Source: Alphaproteobacteria bacterium CG11_big_fil_rev_8_21_14_0_20_44_7 (GTDB lineage Bacteria; Pseudomonadota; Alphaproteobacteria; Rickettsiales; 21-14-0-20-44-7). From it: DNA of 26,421 nt. The translations under genes were made by a program, and so were the position numbers. This document shows positions 6,831-14,515 of this stretch, one piece after another; the first letter of the stretch is position 1; every line of letters starts with the position of its first letter. The stretch lies in the NCBI GenBank assembly GCA_002787615.1, contig PCXJ01000119.1, positions 3,678 through 30,098 on the forward strand. The letters are read 5' to 3'. Below the pieces are notes generated by a model that had not been told where the DNA came from, searched no databases, and saw only the letters and a program-made list of their open reading frames with translations.

Positions 6831-8036
6831 ATGAGCAAACTTCAACCTGTACGTGGCACGCATGATTTATTGCCGGATGAATTTGAAAAATTCTTCCGTA
6901 TCCAGCAAGTTGCGCGTGAGATAACCTCGCGCTATGGCTTTCGGGAAATGGCCACGCCTATATTTGAATTTACCGATGTTTTTGCCCGCACTATGGGAGA
7001 AACTTCCGATGTTGTGAACAAGGAAATGTATAGCTTTGAAGATAGGGGCGCGGAATCCCTCACTTTGCGTCCGGAATTTACGGCGGGGATGGTGCGCAGC
7101 GTGATTTCAAACGGGTTGCAGCAAAACCTGCCGCTAAAATTATTTACTACAGGTGCAGTTTTTCGTTATGAGCGCCCGCAAAAAGGTCGTCAGCGTCAGT
7201 TTCATCAATTGAATGTTGAGCATTTTGGTGATGCGACACCTTTGGCTGATGCCGAAGCTATCCTAATGGCTGCGGAATTGCTGAAAGCTCTGGGGATAAG
7301 TTCAGAGCTACATATAAATTCGCTGGGGGATGCTGAAAGCCGCGCTCTCCATCGTGAGGCTTTGGTGAGCTATCTGGGTAAATATAAGAATGATTTGAGC
7401 GAAGATTCAAAAACCCGATTGGAGAAAAACCCGTTGCGGATTTTAGATTCCAAGGATGAAGGCGATAAGAAGATATGCGAAAATGCACCGAAATTGGCAG
7501 ATAGTTTCAATGATATTTCCCGCAAGTTTTTTGACGATGTGCAGAATTTGCTGGCAGCCAATAATCAAGCATTAACCATCAATCATAATCTGGTGCGCGG
7601 CTTGGATTATTATAATCACACGGTTTTCGAGTTCAAATCTGCCGAGCTTGGTGCGCAAGATACGATTCTGGCAGGCGGGCGTTATGACGGTTTGGTCAAG
7701 CAAATGGGCGGGCAGGATATTCCGGCTATCGGCTGGGGTGCAGGGCTGGAAAGATTGCTATTGCTGGCTGAGATTAAACCGCAGGCAAGAGAAATTTATG
7801 CGGTAATTGCCGGAAATGATGAATTGAAATCCACGGCATTGCAAATTTGCCAGAATTTGCGGGCGCAAGGGAAAATGGCTGAAATCATTGCTCAAACCAA
7901 TATCGGCAAAGCTATGAAAAAAGCCAATAATATGGGCGCAAGCTTTGCAGTGATTTATGGCGAAGATGAGGCAAAAGAAAATTCCTATACCCTCAAGAAT
8001 TTAAATTCTGGCGAACAAATCAAAGTTAATATATAA
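6831..8036 (+). CDS. hisS: Histidine--tRNA ligase
   Basis: This 401-residue class II synthetase has recognisable landmarks in order: PVRGTHDLLPDE (motif 1 region), LTLRPEFTAGMVR, motif 2 FRYERPQKGRQRQFHQLNVEHFG, the HisRS-specific VRGLDYYNHTVFEF and AGGRYDGLVKQMGG loops, and motif 3 AIGWGAGLERL. A C-terminal anticodon-binding domain (about 318-401) follows. It charges tRNA-His in the cytoplasm. There is no obvious Shine-Dalgarno before the ATG, but the start matches the family. prfA begins 9 bases after its stop, giving the hisS-prfA pair. Confidence 0.97.
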   Translation: MSKLQPVRGTHDLLPDEFEKFFRIQQVAREITSRYGFREMATPIFEFTDVFARTMGETSDVVNKEMYSFEDRGAESLTLRPEFTAGMVRSVISNGLQQNLPLKLFTTGAVFRYERPQKGRQRQFHQLNVEHFGDATPLADAEAILMAAELLKALGISSELHINSLGDAESRALHREALVSYLGKYKNDLSEDSKTRLEKNPLRILDSKDEGDKKICENAPKLADSFNDISRKFFDDVQNLLAANNQALTINHNLVRGLDYYNHTVFEFKSAELGAQDTILAGGRYDGLVKQMGGQDIPAIGWGAGLERLLLLAEIKPQAREIYAVIAGNDELKSTALQICQNLRAQGKMAEIIAQTNIGKAMKKANNMGASFAVIYGEDEAKENSYTLKNLNSGEQIKVNI

Positions 8037-8045
8037 GCACTTCCC

Positions 8046-9107
8046 ATGAGTATTGAGAACAAACTGGATAACATCCTCCAAAAATATGATGAGCTGAATG
8101 CAAAGCTCAGCACCGGAAATTTGCCGACTGATGAAATGATTGCAGCGAATAAGGAGCTTTCTGCCACGCAAGGCTTGGCGGAGCTTGCGCGTGAATATAA
8201 AAAGCTTTCTGCCGATATGGAATCTGCCGAAGAATTAATGTCCGATCCGGAAATGAAAGACCTTGCCGAAGAGGAGTATTATACCGCAAAAGAAAGGCTC
8301 ACAGAGCTTGAGCAGCAGATAAAAGTTGAACTTCTGCCCAAAGATGAGGCGGATGAAAGAAACGCAATTCTGGAAGTTCGTGCCGGAGCAGGTGGCGATG
8401 AGGCAGGGCTATTTGCGGCGGATTTATTTCGTATGTATACGCGTTATGCCGAAACACAGGGCTGGAAAGTGGAAATTCTGAACATTTCGGAAAGCGGAAT
8501 CGGTTCGTATAAGGAAGCCTCAGCGATGGTTACCGGAAAAAACGTATTTGCCAAGATGAAGTTTGAGAGTGGAGTGCATCGTGTGCAGCGCGTGCCAAAA
8601 ACTGAAAGTGGCGGGCGTGTGCATACCTCAACTGCAACCGTGGCGGTGCTGCCTGAGGCAGAAGAGGTGGATGTCCAAATTGACGAAAAAGATTTGCGTA
8701 TTGACGTGTTTCGCGCCAGCGGCCCCGGCGGGCAAAGCGTGAATACAACCGATAGCGCGGTGCGTATTACCCATATTCCAACCGGAGTTGTGGTGATTCA
8801 GCAGGATGAGAAATCGCAGCATAAAAATAAGGCGAAAGCCCTAAAAGTTTTGCGTTCAAGATTATATGAAGAGGAGCGCCGCCGTAAGCACGAAGCCTAT
8901 GCTGCCGAGCGCAAAGGGCAGGTTGGCACGGGTGATAGAAGTGAGCGCATCCGCACATATAATTATCCGCAGAATCGTATTTCCGACCATCGTATCAATT
9001 TGAATGTCGGCAATCTGCCCGGCGTGATGGAAGGTGATTTAGGCGGGCTTATTGACGCGCTGATTACGGAAGACCAAGCAGCCAAACTCGCCGCCGCGGT
9101 GGAGTGA
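8046..9107 (+). CDS. prfA: Peptide chain release factor 1
   Basis: This 353-residue protein decodes UAA and UAG and triggers peptide release. The GGQ motif is at 228-230 (RASGPGGQSVNTTDSA). Codon recognition uses the PxT tripeptide, here PKT at 184-186 (RVQRVPKTESGGR), rather than the PAT of E. coli. The rest of the protein is typical: an N-terminal helical domain, then RAGAGGDEAGLFA and the C-terminal SERIRTYNYPQNRISDHRIN. It sits 9 bases after hisS. The methyltransferase gene prmC, which often follows prfA and modifies the GGQ glutamine, is not here; a peptidase gene follows instead. The stop codon is TGA. Confidence 0.97.
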   Translation: MSIENKLDNILQKYDELNAKLSTGNLPTDEMIAANKELSATQGLAELAREYKKLSADMESAEELMSDPEMKDLAEEEYYTAKERLTELEQQIKVELLPKDEADERNAILEVRAGAGGDEAGLFAADLFRMYTRYAETQGWKVEILNISESGIGSYKEASAMVTGKNVFAKMKFESGVHRVQRVPKTESGGRVHTSTATVAVLPEAEEVDVQIDEKDLRIDVFRASGPGGQSVNTTDSAVRITHIPTGVVVIQQDEKSQHKNKAKALKVLRSRLYEEERRRKHEAYAAERKGQVGTGDRSERIRTYNYPQNRISDHRINLNVGNLPGVMEGDLGGLIDALITEDQAAKLAAAVE

Positions 9108-9170
9108 GATTTTCTGTTTTGAGGTGATGATAGAATTGACATTTGTTCACTCAAGTGTTAATCATTCTAA

Positions 9171-9944
9171 ATGTCTGATCTTTTTCCATTCCTATATTCT
9201 ACATACGATCCTGACTTAAATAATGAGGAGGATTTAGCCTATGTTGGGGTGTTTCGTGAGATTGCGGCAAAATATGATGGTGAGCGCCCTATATTCAAGC
9301 TCTTAGATAGTGATTTTCCTAAGGCTAATACTACGCTCAGCGAAAACAACAAGCCTCAAATTGCAATAAGCACATCTGCCCCGATTGAGCATGCGGATGC
9401 GATGATTGCACATGAATTTGGGCATGTGAAAAATGGCGATATTTATAGGGTTTCTCCAACTTGGCTTAAGTCTGATTTCGGTAACTCTCAGCATGCTTCG
9501 GCGATTTATGGCCTTATTCTGGCTTGCGCTGCTGTACTAATAGCTGTGGCATTCACAAATTGTACAAGGCTAGGCAAAAAAATAAAGGATTCTTTTCGTG
9601 GCTTTGGTTATCCTAGTTTGCTGGCAGGTGGATTTGCAACTTTTTTCTATGCTGAGTCCGCGCATAGAAATTCTGATATGCCGACAAGGGCTGACTATAG
9701 TGATAGGAGCGTGAAAATGGAAATGGCAGCGGATGCTTTTGCTGCAGAAATCATTGACCCTGAGGAAAGTTTAAAAGCAGCAATTTGGACAAAAAATTAC
9801 GTAGAGAAAAAGAGAACAGAGCTTGGCATTACAGAAGATACTACTTATCCTACTCACCCAGCTATTGATGATAGAATAAAATTCTTCCAAATGAAAGTTG
9901 ATGAAAGGCGGCAGAGAGTAGCAGCCTCAGAATTGCAAAAATAA
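9171..9944 (+). CDS. M48-type membrane metallopeptidase (zincin)
   Basis: This 257-residue protein has HEFGH at 81-85, the HExxH zinc-binding and catalytic motif. EMAADAFAAE (from 184) is the probable third zinc ligand with the ExxxD pattern of M48 enzymes, and THPAIDDRI near 218-226 resembles the downstream HPxxxxRI signature. Two hydrophobic segments (about 110-129 and 148-161) lie between the two zinc motifs, as in HtpX/Oma1-like membrane proteases. The likely role is turnover of membrane or envelope proteins; the substrate is unknown. No Shine-Dalgarno is apparent. A perfect TTGACA (9136-9141) lies upstream but has no good -10 partner. The stop codon abuts the stop of the convergent isocitrate dehydrogenase gene with no gap. 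Confidence 0.82.
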   Translation: MSDLFPFLYSTYDPDLNNEEDLAYVGVFREIAAKYDGERPIFKLLDSDFPKANTTLSENNKPQIAISTSAPIEHADAMIAHEFGHVKNGDIYRVSPTWLKSDFGNSQHASAIYGLILACAAVLIAVAFTNCTRLGKKIKDSFRGFGYPSLLAGGFATFFYAESAHRNSDMPTRADYSDRSVKMEMAADAFAAEIIDPEESLKAAIWTKNYVEKKRTELGITEDTTYPTHPAIDDRIKFFQMKVDERRQRVAASELQK

Positions 9945-11387
9945 TCACTCACCTTGTGCGAGAGAATAGCCCTTTTCTTCGCCATACATATATGTGGTGG
10001 CGGTTTGGGCGATGGCGATTCCGGCTTCGGAAAGTTTGCCCAATAACTCAATAGTTTCAGCTGCTTCTATTGCCTTTGGGCTGCGGAAGCGGGCGCGGAA
10101 GATTTCGCCTTTTTCAACATCTGGCGTGCCTTCGCCTTTCGGCCAGACTTTCAAACCTCTGAAATCCAAAATCCCCAGTGTTAAATTTGCGGTTTTTATG
10201 CCGGATATTTTTGCTGCCAAACTTTCCGTATCTTCGCCCCAGCCGATGAAAACATCAATTCCGCGAATTTCCGGTTTCACTGTGCTGAGCGTAGTTAATT
10301 TATTCTCAGTTGCAGCTTTTTTCGCGGCGGGTTTATATTCCACGGCGCTGAATTTTTGCGGTTTTTCGCCCATATTTTCTACCACCGCCTTGGTGAATTC
10401 CTCCGTGCCGACATGTTTTTTGGAAATGCCTTCCTTATAAATATCGCCGGTATGAACGCCATCTTCAATCGTTTTTAGCAATGCGTTATGGATTGCTGTG
10501 GCAGCTTCAGGCTGACCGATATGAGTTAGCATTTGAATAGCACCGAGCAAAATCCCGCTTGGATTTGCAATGCCTTTTCCGGCAATATCAGGCGCAGAGC
10601 CGTGGATAGCCTCAAACATTGCGGCTTTATCGCCGATATTCGAGCTTCCCGCTAAACCAACTGAGCCGCTAATTTCTGCCGCGATATCGGAGATAATATC
10701 GCCATATAGATTTTCGGTAACAATCACATCAAACATTTCCGGACGCGTGGCGAGGCGGGCGCAGGCAATGTCGATAATATGGCTATCAGTTTCAATTTGC
10801 GGATATTCCTTAGCAACTTCTTTGAAGGCATTATGGAACGCGCCGTCTGCCATTTTCATAATATTATCTTTGACAAAGCAGCTCACTTTTTTGCGTCCGT
10901 TTTTCACTGCATATTCAAACGCATAACGGCAGATTTTTTCCGAACCTTGCTTGGTAATTAATTTTAGCGATTCATAAGTATTTGCGCTCAGGCGATATTC
11001 AATTCCGGCATATAAATCTTCTTCATTTTCGCGTACCACCACCAAATCCATTTTCGGATGGTCGGTTTCGACAAATGGGTGATAGCTGCGGCATGGGCGC
11101 ACATTGGCATAAAGCCCCAAGCTTTTGCGTAAAGTTACGTTGAGTGATTTATAACCGCCGCCTTGCGGAGTGGTTATCGGTGCTTTTAGCAGCACTTTTG
11201 TGCGGTTGATGGAATTCCACGCATCTTTATCAAATCCGCTGGAAAACCCCATCTTATATAGCTCTTCGCCAATCTGAATAGTTTCAATATCAAGCTTCGC
11301 CCCGCCTTCCATCAAGATTTTGAGGGTGGCTTCCATGATTTCCGGGCCGATTCCATCGCCATATGCAACTGTGATTGGTGTAGACAT
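9945..11387 (-). CDS. icd: Isocitrate dehydrogenase, two-domain (type II), probably NAD+-dependent
   Basis: This 480-residue enzyme oxidatively decarboxylates isocitrate to 2-oxoglutarate in the TCA cycle. Residues 1-335 are the decarboxylating dehydrogenase fold. Substrate-site residues are visible in YKSLNVTLRKSLGLYANVRP (80-98), ENEEDLYAGIEY (120-131), FVKDNIMK (171-178) and YGDIISDIAAE (228-238). Residues from about 360 form the extra C-terminal domain found in Thermus and Rickettsia enzymes. The cofactor loop reads HGSAPDIAGKGIANP. Asp267-Ile268 occupy the positions that are Lys-Tyr in the NADP enzyme of E. coli, and this pair is the classic marker of NAD specificity. AAGGCGA precedes the ATG. 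The downstream end is back-to-back with the M48 gene. Confidence 0.93.
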   Translation of the reverse strand: MSTPITVAYGDGIGPEIMEATLKILMEGGAKLDIETIQIGEELYKMGFSSGFDKDAWNSINRTKVLLKAPITTPQGGGYKSLNVTLRKSLGLYANVRPCRSYHPFVETDHPKMDLVVVRENEEDLYAGIEYRLSANTYESLKLITKQGSEKICRYAFEYAVKNGRKKVSCFVKDNIMKMADGAFHNAFKEVAKEYPQIETDSHIIDIACARLATRPEMFDVIVTENLYGDIISDIAAEISGSVGLAGSSNIGDKAAMFEAIHGSAPDIAGKGIANPSGILLGAIQMLTHIGQPEAATAIHNALLKTIEDGVHTGDIYKEGISKKHVGTEEFTKAVVENMGEKPQKFSAVEYKPAAKKAATENKLTTLSTVKPEIRGIDVFIGWGEDTESLAAKISGIKTANLTLGILDFRGLKVWPKGEGTPDVEKGEIFRARFRSPKAIEAAETIELLGKLSEAGIAIAQTATTYMYGEEKGYSLAQGE

Positions 11388-11497
11388 AATTTTCGCCTTT
11401 TTATTTTTAGTTTATGCTCATAATTCTAAAATTACTACAGGATGAGATTTTACTGCCAGAAGATTTAAGAAAGGATTAAGACGGCAAAAAATATTTC

Positions 11498-12331
11498 TTA
11501 TAGTGAAATTTGCTGGGCTTGCTTTCTATGGGTAATTGCATCGGAAACGATGTAAGTGCTATTTTCCAAAGAGCTTGTCGCGCCTTTAAGATATTCAAAC
11601 CCCAAAGATGTGTTTGGAACTATTATGGAATGATATTTTGTGCCGGCATTGGTTGTGGAGGCTGTTTCTCGCTCGGCTAATTCTTTATCAACAAGATGGA
11701 CTATTCTAATTGGTTTATCCCCAGTTTTCTTACAATCACTATGAGCGCATGCATAAAAATAAAGAGTCCAAGGATTAAGCATTCCAGATTTTATTGTGGG
11801 GTCATCTATGTGTTTTTCCAGAGCGGCTTTAACCTGACGAAAGCTCTCTAAAGCATCATGAGCTATTCGTTCTTCAATTTTTTCTAACTCAGAGAGAGCT
11901 TCCTCATCCCAGCCCCGCCACTTGTCCAATACTTTTTGGAGAGCAGAATTTAATCTTGGAAGTGCCATGTCACGCTCTAATTTTCCTACCAGCTCGATTC
12001 CATTTGCGGCGATAGCTTTCTTTAACATCCCTGTTGAGCCTAAGTCTTTATCTGCGGGAATATGTGCAGCCACAAATATTTCTTCACCGTTTTTAGCTTT
12101 AGCCAGAAAAATTGCGGTTTTTATTTCGGTATTAAGTGGTACAGATTTAAAAATTCTGTGCGGGTATCTTGCAGCCCAATTGACCATTACCCTTTCTCTA
12201 GCAGCTTCTACGCAACCGACAGTCTCTTGCTTTGGCCAAATGCAAGGAAAGAGTTCTGCGCCAAGAAAATTTTCCCGCATGTATCCGACAATGGTTGGTT
12301 CTGCTAAAATAATACTGGGGAGAAGATACAT
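11498..12331 (-). CDS. Hypothetical protein (277 aa)
   Basis: I do not recognise this 277-residue protein. It begins MYLLPSIILAEPTIVGYMREN; the first segment is mildly hydrophobic but has no basic start, so it is not a convincing signal peptide. The middle (about 125-175) is a charged helical stretch with coiled-coil character (ALSELEKIEERIAHDALESF and on). There are several cysteines (30, 40 and two near 195-200, ACAHSDCKK), and the tail looks globular. A GAGG ribosome binding site supports the start. It sits between ubiD and isocitrate dehydrogenase but has its own near-consensus promoter overlapping the ubiD stop codon, with a dyad over the -10. It is therefore probably regulated separately from ubiD. 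Confidence 0.75.
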   Translation of the reverse strand: MYLLPSIILAEPTIVGYMRENFLGAELFPCIWPKQETVGCVEAARERVMVNWAARYPHRIFKSVPLNTEIKTAIFLAKAKNGEEIFVAAHIPADKDLGSTGMLKKAIAANGIELVGKLERDMALPRLNSALQKVLDKWRGWDEEALSELEKIEERIAHDALESFRQVKAALEKHIDDPTIKSGMLNPWTLYFYACAHSDCKKTGDKPIRIVHLVDKELAERETASTTNAGTKYHSIIVPNTSLGFEYLKGATSSLENSTYIVSDAITHRKQAQQISL

Positions 12332-12346
12332 AGCGCCTCAGAAATA

Positions 12347-12388
12347 TGCGATGTTAACTATATTATCGCAACCCCTAATTTTTGTCAA
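12347..12388 (-). promoter_or_regulatory. Promoter with overlapping operator-like dyad for the 277-aa gene
   Basis: The minus strand has a perfect TTGACA -35 (12383-12388), a 17-base spacer and TAATAT as -10 (12360-12365). The -35 contains the TGA stop of ubiD. A 6-bp inverted repeat TGCGAT-N12-ATCGCA (12347-12352 and 12365-12370) brackets the -10 and the expected start point. This is a natural place for a dimeric repressor. Confidence 0.65.
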
Positions 12389-13854
12389 TCTTTGTTAATT
12401 AATTCCATCAATTCATCAACACGTTTCACAACATCCTCATCCATTGCAATTTCCGTGCCCCATTCGCGGTTGGTTTCCGCGCCGATTTTGTTGGTCGCAT
12501 CCATCCCCATTTTGCCGCCAAGTCCGCTTTCGGGGGAGGCGAAATCCAGATAATCAATCGGGGTGTTTTCGATTAATGTAGTATCACGTACCGGATCCAT
12601 ACGCGTAGAAATTGCCCAGACAACTTCTTTCCAGTCACGCACATTGATATCGTCATCAACGACAATCACGAATTTTGTGTAGACGAATTGGCGCAAAAAG
12701 CTCCAAACTCCCATCATCACACGCTTTGCATGTCCGGCATATGATTTCTTGATGGAAACCACAGCAACGCGGTAGCTGCAGCCTTCGGGCGGTAGATGAA
12801 AATCGACAATTTCGGGGAATTGTTGCTGCAAAAGCGGGATAAATAGCTCATTCAAGGCTTCGCCCAAAACGCTAGGCTCATCGGGCGGCTTGCCGGTATA
12901 TGTGCTATGGTAAATCGCGTTTTTACGCATAGTGATGGCAGAAATAGTGAAAACCGGAAATTTCTCCACCGAATTATAATATCCGGTATGGTCGCCATAT
13001 GGCCCTTCATCGCGGTAATCATCAAAGGAAACATGGCCTTCCAGCACAATTTCGGCATTGGCGGGGACTTCCAAATCAATGGTTTTGCATTTTACCAATT
13101 CGGTTTTTTCACCACGCAGCAGCCCTGCAAATTGATATTCGCTCATATTATCGGGAATTGGGCATACGGCAGCTAATATTGTGGCGGGATCAGAGCCGAT
13201 AACCGCAGCGCATGGGAATTTCTCAATTTTCCCTTCGCTATTTCGGTGATGTTGCGCGCCACCACGATGTTTGAGCCAGCGCATCAATGTTTGGTTTTTG
13301 CCCAAAACCTGCATGCGATAAATGCCCATATTATAATTATCGGTTGGGCTATTCCCTGCGCCTTTAGTAACCACAAGCGGCCAAGTGATAAGCGGGGCAG
13401 GCTCATTCGGCCAGCAAGTTTGGATTGGGAGCTTTGCAAGGTCAATATCATCGCCTTTAAGCACAATTTCCTGACAATCTGCCTTTTTGACGATTTTTGG
13501 GCGCATATTCATGGCTTTTTTGACGGTAGGCAGCATATCCCAAGCTTCCATCAGGCCTTTTGGCGGAGTAGGTTGCTTGAAAAATGCAAGCATTTCACCA
13601 ATTTCACGCAGCTCGGAAGCATCATTTTTGCCAAGCCCAAGCGCCACCCGCTCAACCGTACCGAAAAGATTGATAAGAACAGGCATGTCATGCCCTTTTA
13701 CATTCTCAAAAAGTATGGCTGCTCCGTTTTTAGCCAGCATTCTTCGGCCAATTTCAGTCATTTCCAATTCGGTGGAAACTTCTTCTTTTACCCGTATCAA
13801 AAGCCCCTTTTTCTCCAGCTTTTTGATGAAATCTTGTAAATTTGCGTATGACAT
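12385..13854 (-). CDS. ubiD: UbiD-family decarboxylase (4-hydroxy-3-polyprenylbenzoate decarboxylase)
   Basis: This 489-residue protein spans the whole UbiD fold, starting MSYANLQDFIKKLEKKGLLIRV. The prenylated-FMN and metal-binding region is visible in NYNMGIYRMQVLGKNQTLMRW (about 173-193). The E-R-E/D type catalytic residues are probably Arg180, Glu283 and Asp288 (DEGPYGDHTGYYN). It decarboxylates the polyprenylated 4-hydroxybenzoate intermediate of ubiquinone synthesis and needs the flavin prenyltransferase UbiX, which is not in the window. The putative promoter has TATAAT (13881-13886) with a CtrA-like site over its -35 region. The ATG lacks a strong Shine-Dalgarno. The last codons overlap the promoter of the downstream 277-aa gene. 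Confidence 0.93.
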   Translation of the reverse strand: MSYANLQDFIKKLEKKGLLIRVKEEVSTELEMTEIGRRMLAKNGAAILFENVKGHDMPVLINLFGTVERVALGLGKNDASELREIGEMLAFFKQPTPPKGLMEAWDMLPTVKKAMNMRPKIVKKADCQEIVLKGDDIDLAKLPIQTCWPNEPAPLITWPLVVTKGAGNSPTDNYNMGIYRMQVLGKNQTLMRWLKHRGGAQHHRNSEGKIEKFPCAAVIGSDPATILAAVCPIPDNMSEYQFAGLLRGEKTELVKCKTIDLEVPANAEIVLEGHVSFDDYRDEGPYGDHTGYYNSVEKFPVFTISAITMRKNAIYHSTYTGKPPDEPSVLGEALNELFIPLLQQQFPEIVDFHLPPEGCSYRVAVVSIKKSYAGHAKRVMMGVWSFLRQFVYTKFVIVVDDDINVRDWKEVVWAISTRMDPVRDTTLIENTPIDYLDFASPESGLGGKMGMDATNKIGAETNREWGTEIAMDEDVVKRVDELMELINKD

Positions 13855-13900
13855 GCGGTTGTTCTAGCACAGAAAAGAGAATTATAAAATAATCGATTTG

Positions 13901-13915
13901 TTAACCTTTCGTTAA
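13901..13915. promoter_or_regulatory. CtrA-type binding site (TTAA-N7-TTAA)
   Basis: The sequence TTAACCTTTCGTTAA (flanked to give GTTAAC twice) is an exact TTAA-N7-TTAA, the binding consensus of the alphaproteobacterial cell-cycle regulator CtrA. It lies in the divergent gap between ubiD and the small orphan pair. It covers the expected -35 of the ubiD promoter (TATAAT at 13881-13886) and is about 35-50 bases upstream of the AT-rich -10 candidate (13949-13956) of the orphan pair. Confidence 0.5.
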
Positions 13916-13975
13916 CTTGGATGTCATAACGCTGTAACTTTGCGATGTTATATTATGCATAATAAGGGAAAAATC

Positions 13976-14248
13976 ATGATTATATCAACGGCAGTTTCAA
14001 ATAGCGTTTCCAATCTTCTCAATGGTGCAGAAGCATTCCATGATGAAGAGATGGTCGCCGGAAAGAATGCGGATAAAATGCCCAGCGAGGATGAGCTTTT
14101 TGCCGCTATGGAGAAAAGTTTGGAAATGACACGTGCGGCAATGGGCGTTGCCCCACAAAGCGCTCAACTGGCAGATAATGGCAAATCTACGCCTGATATG
14201 CAAAATATCGGCGGTGGGGATATTTCAACCGAGAAGGGGATGCCATAA
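13976..14248 (+). CDS. Hypothetical small protein (90 aa), first of an orphan pair
   Basis: I do not recognise this 90-residue protein. I start it at the ATG giving MIISTAVSNSVSNLLNGAE, because AAGGGA sits six bases upstream; a longer TTG-initiated reading (12 more codons) lacks a ribosome binding site. It is hydrophilic and acidic. It has one predicted helix (about 36-56, SEDELFAAMEKSLEMTRAAM) and a Gly/Asp-rich disordered tail (IGGGDISTEKGMP). It has no signal peptide or membrane segment. Its stop overlaps the next start in TAATG, so the two are translationally coupled and probably work together. Confidence 0.65.
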   Translation: MIISTAVSNSVSNLLNGAEAFHDEEMVAGKNADKMPSEDELFAAMEKSLEMTRAAMGVAPQSAQLADNGKSTPDMQNIGGGDISTEKGMP

Positions 14249-14508
14249 TGGCCGGATTGATGAAAATGATGATGGATAAGAATCTTGCTCCGGGTTGGTT
14301 CTATATGGATAAGCAAAAAGGCTTGCCCGATGCTGAAATTATGCAAAAAATTGAAATTGAACTCCATAATGAGGTGCTGAATCGCGGTTATAACCTGAAA
14401 TTATGGACAGAGACCTTCGTCAAAAGAGTTGCCGCGCTTTATTTTGACCATTTCAACAAATTATATGAGATGTCTAGCGCCGAGAAGATGGCGTTTACTT
14501 CAGCCTAA
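14248..14508 (+). CDS. Hypothetical small protein (86 aa), second of an orphan pair
   Basis: I do not recognise this 86-residue protein. It begins MAGLMKMMMDKNLAPGWFYMDK and appears helical and soluble, with aromatic and methionine residues concentrated in two halves. Examples are LHNEVLNRGYNLKLWTETF and VAALYFDHFNKLYEM. It starts inside the stop of the previous gene (TAATG overlap), with AAGGGG upstream as its ribosome binding site. It ends 7 bases before the convergent ilvB stop. Nothing in the context fixes its role beyond partnership with the 90-aa protein. Confidence 0.65.
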   Translation: MAGLMKMMMDKNLAPGWFYMDKQKGLPDAEIMQKIEIELHNEVLNRGYNLKLWTETFVKRVAALYFDHFNKLYEMSSAEKMAFTSA

Positions 14509-14515
14509 ATTGCGC

